From an uncultured Collinsella sp. (GTDB taxonomy: Bacteria; Actinomycetota; Coriobacteriia; Coriobacteriales; Coriobacteriaceae): a DNA stretch of 64,000 nt. Under the pieces are notes generated by a model. That model was not told the origin of the DNA and did no database searches. It saw only the letters and a program-made list of their open reading frames with translations. The translations under genes and the position numbers were made by a program. Numbering within the stretch: position 1 is the first letter of the stretch; each line of letters opens with the position of its first letter. Below, one piece after another: positions 43,362-56,300 of this stretch. The stretch is taken from assembly GCA_902490405.1 (NCBI GenBank), contig CABUDS010000007.1, forward strand, positions 1 to 64,000. The letters run 5' to 3'.

Positions 43362-46244
43362 CTAAATAAACACGTCGACGAGGATGGGCATAAGGTTGAG
43401 CAGGCCAAACACCAGCGCCACGCCCCAGCCGAGCTTAAAGCAGCTGCGCCAGGTGCTGCGCGCGAAGGTGTTGTCGATCAGCACCTCGACAAAGTACGTC
43501 GCGGCCATCACGACCAGGGCGACCACCCAGCTCACCGGGTTGTCCCAGACAAAGAACATGCCCACCCACATCAAAAACAGCACGGTCTCGCACCAGTGCA
43601 TAAGGGTCATCTTGGCCAGCGTGCTGCCGCTCATCTCGGTGGCGACGCCCTGGACGATCTCCTGGTGCGCGTGATGCGAGTACGAAAGGTCAAACGGCGA
43701 CTTGCGCAGCTTGATGGTAAGCACCGCGAGCAGCGCGAGGAAAATAGGCGCGCTGTACACGATGATGGGCGCCGACTGCCCCGTCACGGCAATGGAATCA
43801 AAGCTATCGGTGGCAAGGTACAGGCCCACACTCATCAGCAAAACGGCGGGCTCGTAACTCATAACCTGCAGCAGCTCGCGGTCGGCGCCGACCTGGGCAA
43901 ACGGGCTTTGCGTCGAGGCGGACGCCAGCACCACAAAGATCGCGGAGAGCGTCACCATAAAAGCGCACAGTAGCGTGTTAGAACCCGACACAAAGATGCC
44001 GCCGCCCACGACGGTGAAGATGAGCGCGCATGCCATATAGGTATCGTCCATGGTGTTTACGCTGGCAGGGGCCTTGCGCAGCAGCTTGGCAACGTCGTAG
44101 AACGGTTGCAGCAGGCGCGGGCCCACACGGCCCTGCATGCGGGCCGAAAGCTTGCGGTCAAGGCCGTCGATCAGGCCTCCCACAAGCGGCGCAATCAAGG
44201 CAAACGCCACGGTACCAATAAATATGCCCACGACACCCGAACCTTCAAAATACTTACCGCGCAGCACCGAGGGCGCGCTCATGGCAAGTCTCTCGGGCCC
44301 AATCCACGCGCAACACAGCAGCGCAAACAAGATAATGCTGCAACACACGACGCTACCCGCGGGACCAATACGCTTCTCGCCAAGGGCGTCCTCCGAGTAC
44401 CAATTGCGCTTTTCGGCCTTCACCTCGTGTCCCATCGAGCCACGGAAATGGCGATATTTGTCGGTCCCCACACCCGAAAGGTACACGTTGACGTGCGGTT
44501 TGTTGCTCACGCGGAATGAAGTCAGCAGCACCACGGCGATAAACGCCACGATAACCACCATCAGATACATGGAGTCCTTGCCAATAACGTACGGCACGCG
44601 GCCAAACACCATGGCCAAGTAAGGCGACACCAGGCCGCTCGAGATGAGCGGGAACGCCACGCAGCAAAGAATCAGCAGCGCGGCGATGGTGTTGAGGGCC
44701 ATCCATTCGGTCTTATGGACATTGACCTCAACGTTTTGAGCCGTGGGGTCGACGCCCGAAAGCTTGGCAAGCCACTTGCCCCAGAAGAAGAACGTCGCGG
44801 CCGAGCCAAAGGCAAGCACCATGATCATGAGCACGTTGCCGGTCTGCGCGAACGCCACCAGGGCGCCCCACTTGGACACGAGCATGCCAAACGGTGCCAC
44901 GAACATGCCCATGATGCCCAGCATCATCAGACGCGTAAGGTGCGGCATGCGGCTGAACATACCGTCCATGTCCTCGATATTGCGGCTGCCGATATGATGC
45001 TCGGCCGTGCCCACGCACAGGAACAGCAGCGACTTGGCCACCGTGTGGAACAGGATCAGGAAGATGGCGGCCCATACGGCCTCGGGCGCGCCGACACCCA
45101 AGCAAGCACTGATGAGGCCCAAGTTGGAAATGGTGGAGTACGCGAGGACGCGTTTGGCGTTGCTCTGCGAGATGGCCATGAGGGCAGCGAGCAAAAACGT
45201 GATGGCACCCACGCTCGTGACCATAATGCCGGTCACGGGATAGATGGCATAGAGCGGGCTGAGCTTGACCATCAGGAACACGCCGGCTTTGACCATGGTT
45301 GACGAGTGCAGCAGGGCACTCGTGGGCGTGGGGGCAACCATGGCACCCAATAGCCAAGTGTGGAACGGCATCTGTGCGGCCTTGGTGAGCGCGGCAAGCG
45401 ACAGCAACAGGACCGGCATCACCAGCAGCGCGGATTGCGCGGTTCCGGCGCTGGAAAGCTCGATCATGCCCGAGATGGTCAGCGGCATGCCGTTAACGTG
45501 CAGGTACATGAGTCCGGCCAAAAACGCGATGCCGCCCAGCATGTTGAGGATGATCTGGGTGAAAGCGTTTTTTATGGCCTCGGGCGTGCGCGTGTAGCCA
45601 ATCATGAGGAACGAGCACACGGTGGTGATTTCCCAGCCACAGAACAGCCACTCAAGGTTGTCGCTTGTCACGATGACGAACATGGCCGAGAGGAACAGGA
45701 ACATAAGCGCCAGGAACTGCGGGCGTCGGTCGGGCGCCGCCTGCCCGCGCAGCGCTGCCTCGTGCTCGTCGTGGGCCTGGAAGTCCTTCATGTAGCCCAG
45801 GGCGTACACGCAGATAAGGCTGCCGACAATGCCGACGGCAAGCACCATGATCACACTCATGTAATCCAGGTAGAGCGGCGTGGCGGTGACAACCTCGGCC
45901 GCGGGCAGCGTCATGGCAGCGAAGGCAACCGAACCCACCAGCTGCACCACGCCGAGCACCGTGGTGAGCGTGCTCTTATATTTACGCGCGTTGTACAGGA
46001 TGACGGCGCACAGGATCACGTCGATGACGGAGCTGATGATCGAGAGCACATGCGAGGTGCCGGGGGCAACCTCGAAGCTCTGCGGGCCCGTGCCAAAAAA
46101 CATGACGGCGACTACAACCGTCACCGCCATAATGATGCCAGAGCCTACAAGCCCTACCGCATCGCGGGCGCGGTCACCGCGCGCGAGCAGCATGCCCAGC
46201 GCCGGTACCAGCGGAAACAGGGTAAGGAAATACAGTAGCGTCAT
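43362..46244 (-). CDS. Fused EchA-EchB membrane subunit of Ech-type hydrogenase
   Basis: In this 960-residue membrane protein, residues about 1-620 are a NuoL/EchA-like antiporter with about 14-16 helices (AQMPFHTWLLGAMVAPTPTS about 292; KAGVFLMVKLSPLY). After a linker (about 615-645) the C-terminal third is NuoH/EchB-like: GLIDGLDRKLSARMQGRVGP (about 690-712), DRELLQVMSYEPA and KLRKSPFDLSYSHHAHQEIVQ. In standard ech operons these are two genes. Fusion fixes their ratio and keeps the usual order A-B-C-D-E-F. It would couple hydrogen chemistry to proton or sodium pumping. Confidence 0.9.
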   Translation of the reverse strand: MTLLYFLTLFPLVPALGMLLARGDRARDAVGLVGSGIIMAVTVVVAVMFFGTGPQSFEVAPGTSHVLSIISSVIDVILCAVILYNARKYKSTLTTVLGVVQLVGSVAFAAMTLPAAEVVTATPLYLDYMSVIMVLAVGIVGSLICVYALGYMKDFQAHDEHEAALRGQAAPDRRPQFLALMFLFLSAMFVIVTSDNLEWLFCGWEITTVCSFLMIGYTRTPEAIKNAFTQIILNMLGGIAFLAGLMYLHVNGMPLTISGMIELSSAGTAQSALLVMPVLLLSLAALTKAAQMPFHTWLLGAMVAPTPTSALLHSSTMVKAGVFLMVKLSPLYAIYPVTGIMVTSVGAITFLLAALMAISQSNAKRVLAYSTISNLGLISACLGVGAPEAVWAAIFLILFHTVAKSLLFLCVGTAEHHIGSRNIEDMDGMFSRMPHLTRLMMLGIMGMFVAPFGMLVSKWGALVAFAQTGNVLMIMVLAFGSAATFFFWGKWLAKLSGVDPTAQNVEVNVHKTEWMALNTIAALLILCCVAFPLISSGLVSPYLAMVFGRVPYVIGKDSMYLMVVIVAFIAVVLLTSFRVSNKPHVNVYLSGVGTDKYRHFRGSMGHEVKAEKRNWYSEDALGEKRIGPAGSVVCCSIILFALLCCAWIGPERLAMSAPSVLRGKYFEGSGVVGIFIGTVAFALIAPLVGGLIDGLDRKLSARMQGRVGPRLLQPFYDVAKLLRKAPASVNTMDDTYMACALIFTVVGGGIFVSGSNTLLCAFMVTLSAIFVVLASASTQSPFAQVGADRELLQVMSYEPAVLLMSVGLYLATDSFDSIAVTGQSAPIIVYSAPIFLALLAVLTIKLRKSPFDLSYSHHAHQEIVQGVATEMSGSTLAKMTLMHWCETVLFLMWVGMFFVWDNPVSWVVALVVMAATYFVEVLIDNTFARSTWRSCFKLGWGVALVFGLLNLMPILVDVFI

Positions 46245-46494
46245 ACCATCACTCCCCCATGCAAAAACGCTGCAATTGTTTAACGTTATAGCTCAGTTGA
46301 GGAGTAGCGGCGGCGGGTTTTCGGTCAACTGGGGAGTTTTAGGCGTACGGGGTAACGAGTCTGTCCGCTTTGGAGCAGAGAGGCGACGCTCCCCCTATCG
46401 CGGCGGCGGGCGCACGGGCCACTGCGCGCGGTTTATTAACCACTTTGGAGGATGTTCCAGTAGGCTCACGACGGTCCAAAAAGTTGGCGCGGCA

Positions 46495-46522
46495 AGAAAA
46501 ATGCGCCCCTGTGGGCGCACCA
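46495..46522 (-). terminator. Terminator behind the IS3 OrfA-like gene
   Basis: TGCGCCC and GGGCGCA (46502-46519) form a hairpin, followed on the minus strand by TTTTTC. It lies 10 bases beyond the gene's stop. Confidence 0.8.
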
Positions 46523-46531
46523 TCCCGTTCG

Positions 46532-46927
46532 CTATTCCGCCTTTTTAACGCGCGGCTTGCGACCGCGCGGCTTATCGGCCAGCGCGGACTCACCGCTCTC
46601 GCGATACTGGCGGCACCAGGCCTTGACCGAAGACTCGCTGGGGATCTTGTGCTTGATCATGGCCTCGCGAACCGTCAGGCCGTTTTCCAGGCGATCCTTT
46701 ACCACGGCGAGCTTGACGTCGTACGAATACGTGCGGTGATGCGAACCCGCGTTAAGCACGGCGTCGGCACCGCCCACGGCGTATGCGCGGGCCCACTGAC
46801 GAGCCGTGGCCTGGGGAATGCCGAGCTCCGCGGCGAGGGCACGATGACCGACCCCCTCTTGGAGGACCTCGACGGCGCGCTGCCTAACCTCAGGCGCATG
46901 CGTGCGAGCCCTTGTTGCTTCTGACAT
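46532..46927 (-). CDS. IS3-type transposase OrfA-like double HTH protein, orphan
   Basis: The protein of about 131 residues has two helix-turn-helix units (GHRALAAELGIPQATARQWA, about 27-46; TVREAMIKHKIPSESSVKAW, about 87-106) and a basic KPRGRKPRVKKAE tail, as in the InsJ/OrfA protein of IS3 elements. No OrfB integrase and no terminal repeats are seen, so it is a remnant or a domesticated DNA-binding protein. Start 46927 or the GTG at 46936 are both possible. Confidence 0.7.
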   Translation of the reverse strand: MSEATRARTHAPEVRQRAVEVLQEGVGHRALAAELGIPQATARQWARAYAVGGADAVLNAGSHHRTYSYDVKLAVVKDRLENGLTVREAMIKHKIPSESSVKAWCRQYRESGESALADKPRGRKPRVKKAE

Positions 46928-46936
46928 ACCTGCCAC

Positions 46937-47304
46937 TTCTTAGCCTTAACCGTTAAACTGCTTTCTTACGTGCATGTTAGATAGTAGCATTTTGCTGTTT
47001 GCACGTAACAGTTAATTGAAAATCGCAATTTCGCTATCTGGGCATTTGCCATTAATTTGCAACAGTTCTTTAGGTTTTATTTACGCAGCTAGTTAGCTCG
47101 CGGCTCATTGACGGTGTTTTACCAACCAGATTGATATCTTTTTGTTTGGCTGGTAGGGTTTGTTTAATTATTAACCCCTCTTCAGCCCGCACCTACATGT
47201 CAACTTTCCACTTACTTTCCAGCTTTCCACCTTAGGTGTTAAGTTAAGTGGAAAGTTGGAAAGTTTGGTGGGAAGCCGAAGCAACGGCAGGCCGCGCGAG
47301 CAAG
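46937..47304. other. AT-rich gap between OrfA and the giant gene's end
   Basis: No gene is supported here. A perfect 14-bp inverted repeat CAACTTTCCACTTA (47201-47214) and TAAGTGGAAAGTTG (47245-47258) is present, and CTTTCCA/GGAAAG copies are dense around it. The region may hold promoter elements for OrfA. Confidence 0.5.
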
Positions 47305-47340
47305 AAAGGGGGCGGCAACCGGGTGGTTGCCGCCCCCTTT
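47305..47340 (-). terminator. Terminator of the giant surface-protein gene
   Basis: AAAGGGGGCGGCAACC (47305-47320) and GGTTGCCGCCCCCTTT (47325-47340) are perfect 16-bp arms with loop GGGT. The hairpin sits 22 bases past the stop codon; on the minus strand it is followed by CTTGC after the TTT. Confidence 0.88.
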
Positions 47341-47362
47341 GCGAAGCTAGTTGGCTTCGGAA

Positions 47363-50300
47363 CTAGTGGTCGATGCCGTTGAGGTTCACCCTCGTGAGCG
47401 TATAGGTCACATAGTCGGGCGATTGAGGCGTTGCGCTCGCCACGTCACCCTTAACCAGGCTCGCTGTCATCACCAAGCGATAGTTCGCGTAGAACTGCTC
47501 ACGCTGTTCAACCTGCGTGTTGACCTTAACGGTAAAGGGCAGGCTAAACGTAGTGTCACCGTTCTGCGTTTTGAACTTGCCATTCTCCTTCGAGTCAGTG
47601 AAGGTGATCGTGCTACCGGAGGGAGCGACCGCGGCAAGCTTACTCTCCGTCACTGTTACGTAGTTTGAGATATCATCCGTTACGCTCTCATACGTGCCGT
47701 CGGTTCCGCGGCGCTGAAGCGCGAGCGTGTACACAACAGAGTCTGCGTTCGCAATTGCCTCGGCGGCGTTGCTGAGTCCACCCAGTTCATACGTGGCACC
47801 CAGACCAATCGTGCCATTCGCGATCGGACGCAGGTCGTCCACGTTAATACCAAGCTGCGACTTATCTGGCGCAGAAAGCGTAATGGTCGTATCACCCGTG
47901 TCCATGCGATAGTACCCGACGTTACCGCGCTTCGTCTGCGTCAGGCTCGAGGTATTAAGGCCTTCCTTACGCGTCGAAAGCTTGGCGGTATAGGACATCT
48001 TGGTACAGGCGTCCTCGCCAGACTGCTTGGACAGGGAGATGACCTTGTTGCAGCCGTCCGGCGTAAGGCGAATCTCTTCCACAGCCGTGCGCACGGTAAA
48101 GGATCCGCCCGTTGCACGCTTGCGGATTCTGGCGAGGTCACAATCGAGCTTGAGCTTCAGCGAGTCATCGCCCGTATCCGTCACGGTCTGCGTGAACGCA
48201 GGCGTCGAAGAATCACACTTCGCCCAATCTTCGCCATCCCACTTATAGTTCTGATTGTCGATGGCAACATAGAATTTAGCGATCGCCGAGGTTCCGCTCG
48301 GGAAACTACTCACCCCCGTCAGGGTATTGTTGGCGCCATACTTGCACAGTGACGTATCGAGCTGATAGAACAAAGAGTCCGAGTCAGCATAGCTCTGACT
48401 TGGGTTAAACGTAATCGTGTCGGTAACGTCAAGAGAAAGAACGTAGGCGGCGCCGTCCGTCGACTTCGAAACCGGAGTGCGCGCCTCCGGCTTCCCGTCG
48501 TTAACTTCCTGCCCGTAATTGGACAAGATGCTGTATGTCGATGCCGTACCGTTTTGATTATCGTCGCCACCGGTGCGCAAGACGTGATGCAGATTCCAAG
48601 ATATGCGGCCACCCGAAGAATTCGAGTCAATAGACGAAGCCGTAAAACCGTTGATACTAGCTTGCGTCACGCCGTCGCCCGACTTGGGCACGTTGACAAC
48701 TAGGTAGACGCTCTCCGATGCACGCTTCTCTCTGCCGGTATCCTTCTCCTTAGGTACCTTTAGCGTATAGCGGCTGTTGCTGGGAACGTCAGCACCCGCA
48801 ACCTTAAACAGCGTCCACTTGCCATCGAGTTTCGCTTTAGCGGTCGCCTCTGCCTCGTTATCACACACGGTCCATGTGCCGGCGCCATCCTGTGTGGCCG
48901 ACACATCCAAAATCTCGCTCAGCCATCGCTCCTGATATGGATTGCCCGCAGAATCCTTAAAGCCGTCGTTTCCGCTCAGGGAAACGCTCGTTGCTCCGCC
49001 TTCGCCCACCGTATAGTGATACTCTCTGCCACCGGCCCGGCCGTCAACGTTCGCATCGATGAGCGTAAGCTGGGTGCCCTGGGGCAACCTTCCGTCGGCA
49101 CCATTGAAGAGGATGCTCTTACCGAGCCCCTTCATCGAGCCGCCAGCAGCCATATAGCTGTCCCAGCCAAAGTCGACTTCCTTCCCATTGGCAGAATTGT
49201 ATGTCCAGGTAAGCAGACCCGTCATCGGCTCGCCAAAGCTCGTAAGCACGTGTGCATCTTTTCCAAGGTTAGCGTAGTCTTTTTCTTTAAATTTGATGCC
49301 GTAATCATACGTTGCAGCGAAATCAATCTCGAGCTTGCGCTTAACGACGATCGGCACCTGAACGTTGTAGCTCTGACCCGCCTCGGTAAAGGTAACGGTC
49401 AGGAGCGTAAAGCGGCCCTTGCCGTTGTCCCAATCGGAGCTTGGGCTAAACGACATATTGTTCTTGCCGTTGTTCACTACGCGAAGCGTGGGATTGTTCG
49501 ACGCGTCATCGTCCTTAACGAACACACCATCCTTGAGTTGGAAAACATCTGCTTTGGCCGTCACGTGCGGATTGGTGCCATTCTCGTTATTCAATCTGCA
49601 AGCGTCAGAGAAGCCGCCGTTCGTGATGATGTTTAGATAGCTCTTGGCCGTCGTATTATCGGTACCCGAGATCACCAAAACGGGAAAATCCGTTGCAACC
49701 TTGCTGTCGCTTGCATCGTTATTCGCATTGAACATGCTCGCCACGGATTTGGCGTTATAGCTCGACGTATTTTGATAGGCGCCATCGTCATTGATGCCGC
49801 CGATGTTGGTGTAGGTATAACGGTTGGCAACGCCGGGGCTCGACGGATTCTGGATGGCCGTGGCAAGGCCAACGTTCATGCCGTCGCCGAACAGATAACG
49901 GCCGGCCGTGTCAGCATCGGAGGCGCGCACAACAAGGCCACTCGTCGGACTCGTCGTGACGTAGGGCGAAACGGCCACCGTCACATTGCCGTTCGCAGCA
50001 TCGTTGCCATACAGTGTCGCGCCCTTGGCATCGGAAAGCTTGTCTTCATAGGCAGCAAATGCGATGTATGACTTTTTGTTCACTTTTTTAAGGTCGTCGG
50101 TGCCGGAAGAATTGCGCATCAGCTTGAGCGATTCACTCGCACTGTTTGGTCTAATGGCAATTCCTGCGACAAAAACGTTGACGAGATCAGCGGATGAACT
50201 ATTTCCGAACAAATAGCCCTGGCTAGTTTGCGCCCCAAAGATATTGCGATCCATGAGCACATTTACGAGCCTAAATGAGCCACGGCCATCGCCAGACACG

Positions 50301-53300
50301 CCACCAGAACAACTTCCCAGCGATGAGTTCCATGCAGCGTTCTTGCTACCGGTAAAGTTATTCTCGCCAATGGTCGAGTTCAAAAGCGTGACAGAGTTCG
50401 CCGTGTTACCGATCGAGCCAACAACACCACCAGAATACGAACCATCGACGACCAGTCCAGTGATAGTTGAATTCTTGACCTCGAGGGCACACCCACCTTT
50501 CAGATCACCGATTAAACCGGCAGAGCACTCACGAGCACCAAGATAGATGTCTTTTATTACACAGCTATCGAACTTAAATGCACCGCCCGAAGCTGCTTCG
50601 CCGACTGCACCAGCAACGTACTTAAGATTATTCGATCCTCTAACACCAAATACCGTTTTATTCTGCACGTCGCCATGGATGCACAGATTGTAGACAGACA
50701 CGATTCCATTTTCGGACCTTCCGATAAGGCCGCCGGTCCCCTCGGTCGCGCTCGATGCTGCCGGCTGAAGCGTGACATTGCTGATCTCCGCCTTTCCGGC
50801 ACCCTGCGAAGGCGTTCCAGCGTCATCGGTGTTCACCAGGAAACCACCTCCGGCAAGACCCACGATACCGCCGGTCCTTGCGCTGGCAGCAGTTGACATA
50901 ATTGTGGAACTCTCGGCAATAGGCATATTCGTTTTTGCCCAAACGCCACCAGCGGAATTTTGGTTCAGCTTGCCGACGAAGCCGCCGACGTTTTGCACGC
51001 CAGAAATGTCCATGTTGCTATAAGAGCAATCGTAAAGCTTGACCGGAGAATAGCGCGTGTTCGAATTTGAGGTGTCGTTACGATTCACCAGCAAAGTTGT
51101 ATCTTTATCAGTCCTGCGGCTACCATAGCCGGATGCGCCGAGCAATCCGCCAACGTTATTGGGGCCATTCACCCTGCAGCTATTCGTGGTAATTCCTGCA
51201 TATTTGCCGTAATCTGCCAGCGAGCTCGCGTTCGCCGTAGTACCCGCAAGCAGACCGACGCCAACCTGCTCATTACCCGCACCACTGGAGGCGCCGGCTG
51301 CATTGATATACGTAAGAGAAATATTGCAGTCATCGAACTTTAGGTTCTGGACGGTATAGCCGCCGTTGCCCGTAGCAGCAGCGCCGTCCGTTGCCGGAGT
51401 GCCGATGCTATCCAACACGTTGGTCGAGGTATACGTTACGGTACCAAAGAGAGCGCCCACTCCGGTGAGTTTGTAATTATCATCGGCGTACTCCGTGACC
51501 CCATATACCTTGCTGGCCTCTTTGCTACCGACCTTAATTGTTGCACCGTTACCGTTGATGCACGCAACAAGCGGCACGATGCGATCGCGGTCGGCGCCCT
51601 TACCGGATGCGCATGCGTTTGAGTAGTAGCGGCCCGAAAGACCCGTGTAACCCGTGCCATAAGTAGTCATGTCGTAGGTTTCACCCGCTTTGAACTGCAA
51701 ATCCATTCCCGAGACCTGCGCGGCGCAGATGTTACCCGTCTGCCACGTTGCGTATTTCTTTACTAGGTAGGGGGAGTTAACGCCCGAGCCATCGCCTGCG
51801 TAGCCAAGCGCGTTACCCTCTAACTGGATACCGGGGCTTTTCATGTCATCGCTTATCGCATTAGCAAAGTCTTCAGCGGCACTCGCCGGCCTTCCAACAT
51901 GTGTATAGCTCGCGTTGCGAACTTTGCCGTATTGCTTGTTGCCGAATTGGTACACTCCCTTTGCGTTGTTGCCGCCCATGTAGGCACGCGAGCCCGCATA
52001 CGTTCCATACGCATCGTTCGTGGTATTCGTATTCGCCGAACCGCCGGCCGCACCGCTGCTGATGATGGCCGAGAGTACGAGCAGTCCCTGCGAGTCATTG
52101 ACGGTTGTGGTTATCGCAGAGCTATTGGCGTCGTCTCCCCTATAGCGGCCCTGCGTCGCATCCGTCTTGATGCACCCCGTCTTCGAAGTATCCAGATTGT
52201 TCACCTTGTAGTTACGATCAGTGTTGTCGAGACTCTTATCATCGGTAAGCTCGCTGAACGCATAGCCGTCGATCACGCGGCCAACATATGGGTTGTCGTA
52301 GAGAGAAGCGCCAGCGCTATGCCAGTCGTTAAGGGCACCGTCGCCGCGGGAAGAGTTGCGGAAGATGACGCCGCCACCCGCAACAGCACCAACGTAGCCG
52401 CCAACGGGCACAAGGTGCGCGCCGCCATTATCGCCTGCTGCCCCAGCAACGCTAAAGCCGCCAGACGCTTTCACCGACACGCCATCGATGATATTGTCAC
52501 CGCCCATGATGCAACCGATCACGCCGCCAAAAAACGCGCCCGGCACGCCAGAGGCGTCTTTATTCTTATGTGCAATAGAGGCCGCCTTGCCCGAGTATTC
52601 AATGTTCAGATTACTCACAACGCTACCGTAGCTATACGGGATCAACCCAGAAAGCGCACCTGTGTCCTTGGAGTTGTGGATCTTGATAGTCGCCTGCGTA
52701 GCTGCCTGCGACGAGCCCCTCAGATTACCAACGATAACGCCACGGAACGGGTAATCTTTATTACCCAAGCCCTGAAAAACGGCAGCGTCCAGCTCAAGCG
52801 TGTCAGTGCTTTCCCCCTTGTCGTTCTCCGGCTCGATGCTGTAGTAGGCACTCTGGAGATAGCTGTGCATCGTCGTATCGTCAAGCGTGTCATTGGGGTC
52901 GATGTCGTTCCCGATCATTCTCACCCATGTTTTGCTCGCCTGCTTGTAGACGTACGTCACTTCATTACTAGCATCCTTGCTGGACGAGCGGCGCTGGCAT
53001 AGCGTTTCCTGATCGGCCGCAATCGTAACTTCCCAGCCGTCGCTTGGATTCTGAGTATTGATGTACTCAGCAACCGTGTTGAGCTCCGTTGCCTTGGTTA
53101 TGGTATAGGGATCACCATAGGTGCCGCAGCCTGTCGTAAGCTTGGGCACGCGCTGGTTAACTTTGATTTCATGGTATTGGACTTTGTTTTCGTTGACATT
53201 GCCCTTTTTCACATACGGGAGATAACCACCGAATTGCGGAGTATCCGCATTTGCCTCTTTGTTGTCAACGGTGACGAGGCCAGCGCGGGTCCCATAGGTG

Positions 53301-56300
53301 CTCTCGTTGTAGTACCAGAGTTGCTTACCAGAGTATTCGCCCTTCGAGTCGATCTCGCTGCCGAATGTGACCTTATCGTTTGTCTGGTCATCCTTTATAA
53401 AGGTATACACCGCCGAGCCGGTCTTCCCCTCGCCGTAGCCAAAGCTCTCAAGCAAGCTTGCACGGGTAAAGATGGCGTTGTTCGTAGCACTCGGCACGTT
53501 GATGGTACCAAACGTCGCCGTAACCTGGTCGGCACTCGAACCCACGCCCAGTCTTCCAAAAAGTGAGGTTGCCACCTTGGTGTTGCGGCCGTATCCCGTA
53601 GCCGTGATGTTCTTCGCGCTCAGGTTCACGTACGTCTGCATCTCGTTTATAAGCAGAGGCATATAAGCATCAGCGCCCGTGGCCTCACTAGCGCCATCGA
53701 CGGTCAAATTGTTGAGCGTAAGGCCATCAATCGAGATTTTTCTAATAGTGGTGGTCGTGCCATTGTTAGACCCATACACGTAGCGACACACCAGCGCGCC
53801 CGAAGAGCTTCCACCCGCGGCGGCAATATCATTCTTGCTTCTCCCGTCGTTGACAACGGGCCCAACAGTGCCACCCAAAGTGACGGCATTCACCGTAAGA
53901 TCGCCATTTGCCACCGTTCGGAAAAGACCGCAGTGCATGTTCTCGTGCTGGGTAGCAGCAGAGTTCAGCTTGTTGCTTTTCTGCTCGGCCTTGATGTCGG
54001 AGTAATGGAAGGTGATGGTCGCATTACCAACCGTCACCTTTCCGTTCGGCTGGGTGGGATAGTAACTATAGCCCGTCAAATCAATTTCGACGCTTCTGCC
54101 GCTTTCGCCGCCGATGGCCACGGCGTCGTTGAACGCTTGCGGCACAATCATCGAGCGAATTGCGGCTGGAGCATAGCGATAAGCAGACCATAAGAGCAGC
54201 TTTTCCGCCGTATCGATTTTGCTAATTTTGGAGCTGCCTTGCCCAAGTGCCGCATAGGCTTTGTCGAGGTTGTAGTAATACCTCGTCCAGGCATTCGTGT
54301 TGTGGTTCTTGCCGAAATCGGAACGGTTGCGATAGCTGTTGTCGTTTCCCGGCTCTCCGCTCATGTCGAGCTTGCCGTCATTAACGCCGTCTTTGGTATG
54401 AAGCGAAACGACGACATTCCATTCGCCGTCCATGAGTTTGCTGGCGTCTTCATTTCCATAGGCAGGCCTCGTGCTGTTGCCGACCCATTCATCAAACGAA
54501 GTAGCATTGTCGTTGCTTTTGATTGCCGTGTTGTTGATTTTCACGCCATTGCCCGCAGCAACACCATTGACCTTATATGCAGTGTCCCAACCCGCCTTGT
54601 TCTCCAGATACAAGCCGCTATAAGTTTCCACTCCATATGTTGTGGAATTCTCCGTCCTACCGCCTCGACCGATGAGCAGACCAAGCGTTGTAGCGCTCTC
54701 GGCATTGATGGTTGCACCAGAAAGATCGATGGCATAGTTGTTGATAACCCAGTGACCGCTGGCTGCATATACGAGCCCGCCGAGTTCACCTGAGCTGTTT
54801 GCTGTTATGGAAGCGTTGTTCGTCTTGAGAGCATACGTGCTGTCGCTGGTGTTTGCGCCATCCCCGATGGTGACAACCGTATTGCCCCAGCTGTAGCCCA
54901 AAAGACCGCCAGCGCCGTTCTTCGCGTCACCGTTCTTGCCAACGGTCATGCTGAACGAATTGAACGTAAGTCCTGTGATGTTGACGTTGGTCGTATTCGC
55001 CGCGGTGCCCTGAGTGATGCAGCCGATAAGGCCGCCAATCTGGGATTTCTTATTGCTCGCGCTGTCGCCCGCGGTAATCGCATTTTCGCTCGCGGTCGCG
55101 TCACCGACCTCGAGACTCGTCACGTTGACGATAGCGACAACGTCCGCCACATAACCGATAGCGCCGCCAATGCGCGTGTTGCCGTTGAGGGTAGCGCCCG
55201 TTTTGACGGTCGCTTGCGCCTTCGTGCTGCCACTTATGTTGCTGCTGCCGAAAGTAACGGTTCCACCACCCCTCACGCTACCAGCAATGCCGCCAATGTT
55301 GACATCGTTGCCGAACGTATCATCGCAGGTGATTTTCGGCTTGCACGTAACGCCGCTGAGCGTTGTCTTGCCAGTGATAGTTGCCGCAAGCGAGCCAGCG
55401 TCGACGCCTAAGCCGTTATCGAACTTCATAACGCCATCGACGGTGAGGTTATTCACCGTCGCGCCACCGCCGATAGCGGCAAAGAGGCCCAGACGGCTGT
55501 GCCGGTAAATCTTGCCGTTGCCTTCAGTCGAATCGTTTGCGCCAAGCGCATTGCCGTTGCGCGTACCGTAAGGTTCGCCAATCGCCAAGGTAACGGTATG
55601 ATGGTTGCCCTCGACAGCCCCTACGAAGGCATTAACTTGCCCGGACCCATCACATGCAAGACCTTCAAGGCCTGTACCTCGCAGGTCAATGTCGGAAGTA
55701 ATTGAGATAGCATTCCCACTATTACCATACCAGCTCGTAATATTAGCCGTGCCGATGCCGAATACACCGCCAAAGTAGCCGTTCGTTTGGACCGTCATGG
55801 CAATGCATGCGAATGTATCCGCATCATTAATGAGGTATGTACCCGACTTCCCGTCACCATTTTGGGACCGTAGCTGATAACCCCAAGAGTAGCCAGCACT
55901 GCTGCCAGCATCTGGAGCACCACTCAGATTGCACAACGGCTGATAAAAGGTGCTTTCATCAAGTTTAATAAGATCCTTGCTGAGCTTGCCCTCCTCTCCG
56001 GTCAGGCGGATAACCTGGTTATAGGTCAGGTCATCGATCCTCGCCGCAGCAGGACGTTTGTAAAGCCAATAATTATCGTTCGTTGCCTCAGCATCCGAGC
56101 CTGAACCTAGAGCAAACACCAATGGGGCGCATCCATCCAAGGATCTAAGAATTTGGCTGGTATTACCGTTGGCCTCGAGCTTGCAATCGGATAAATCGGT
56201 AGTCCCACGCAAGCGCAAGACGCCGTTCCATGCCGAACCCACAATTCCGGCACCACATGCGATTGATTCGTTTTTATCAGTTTCAACGCGAACGTCCCCG

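Noticed and set aside
47363..47420. LPxTG sortase signal at the end of the giant protein
   Set aside because: The C-terminus reads VNLNGIDH with no LPxTG, hydrophobic helix or basic tail.
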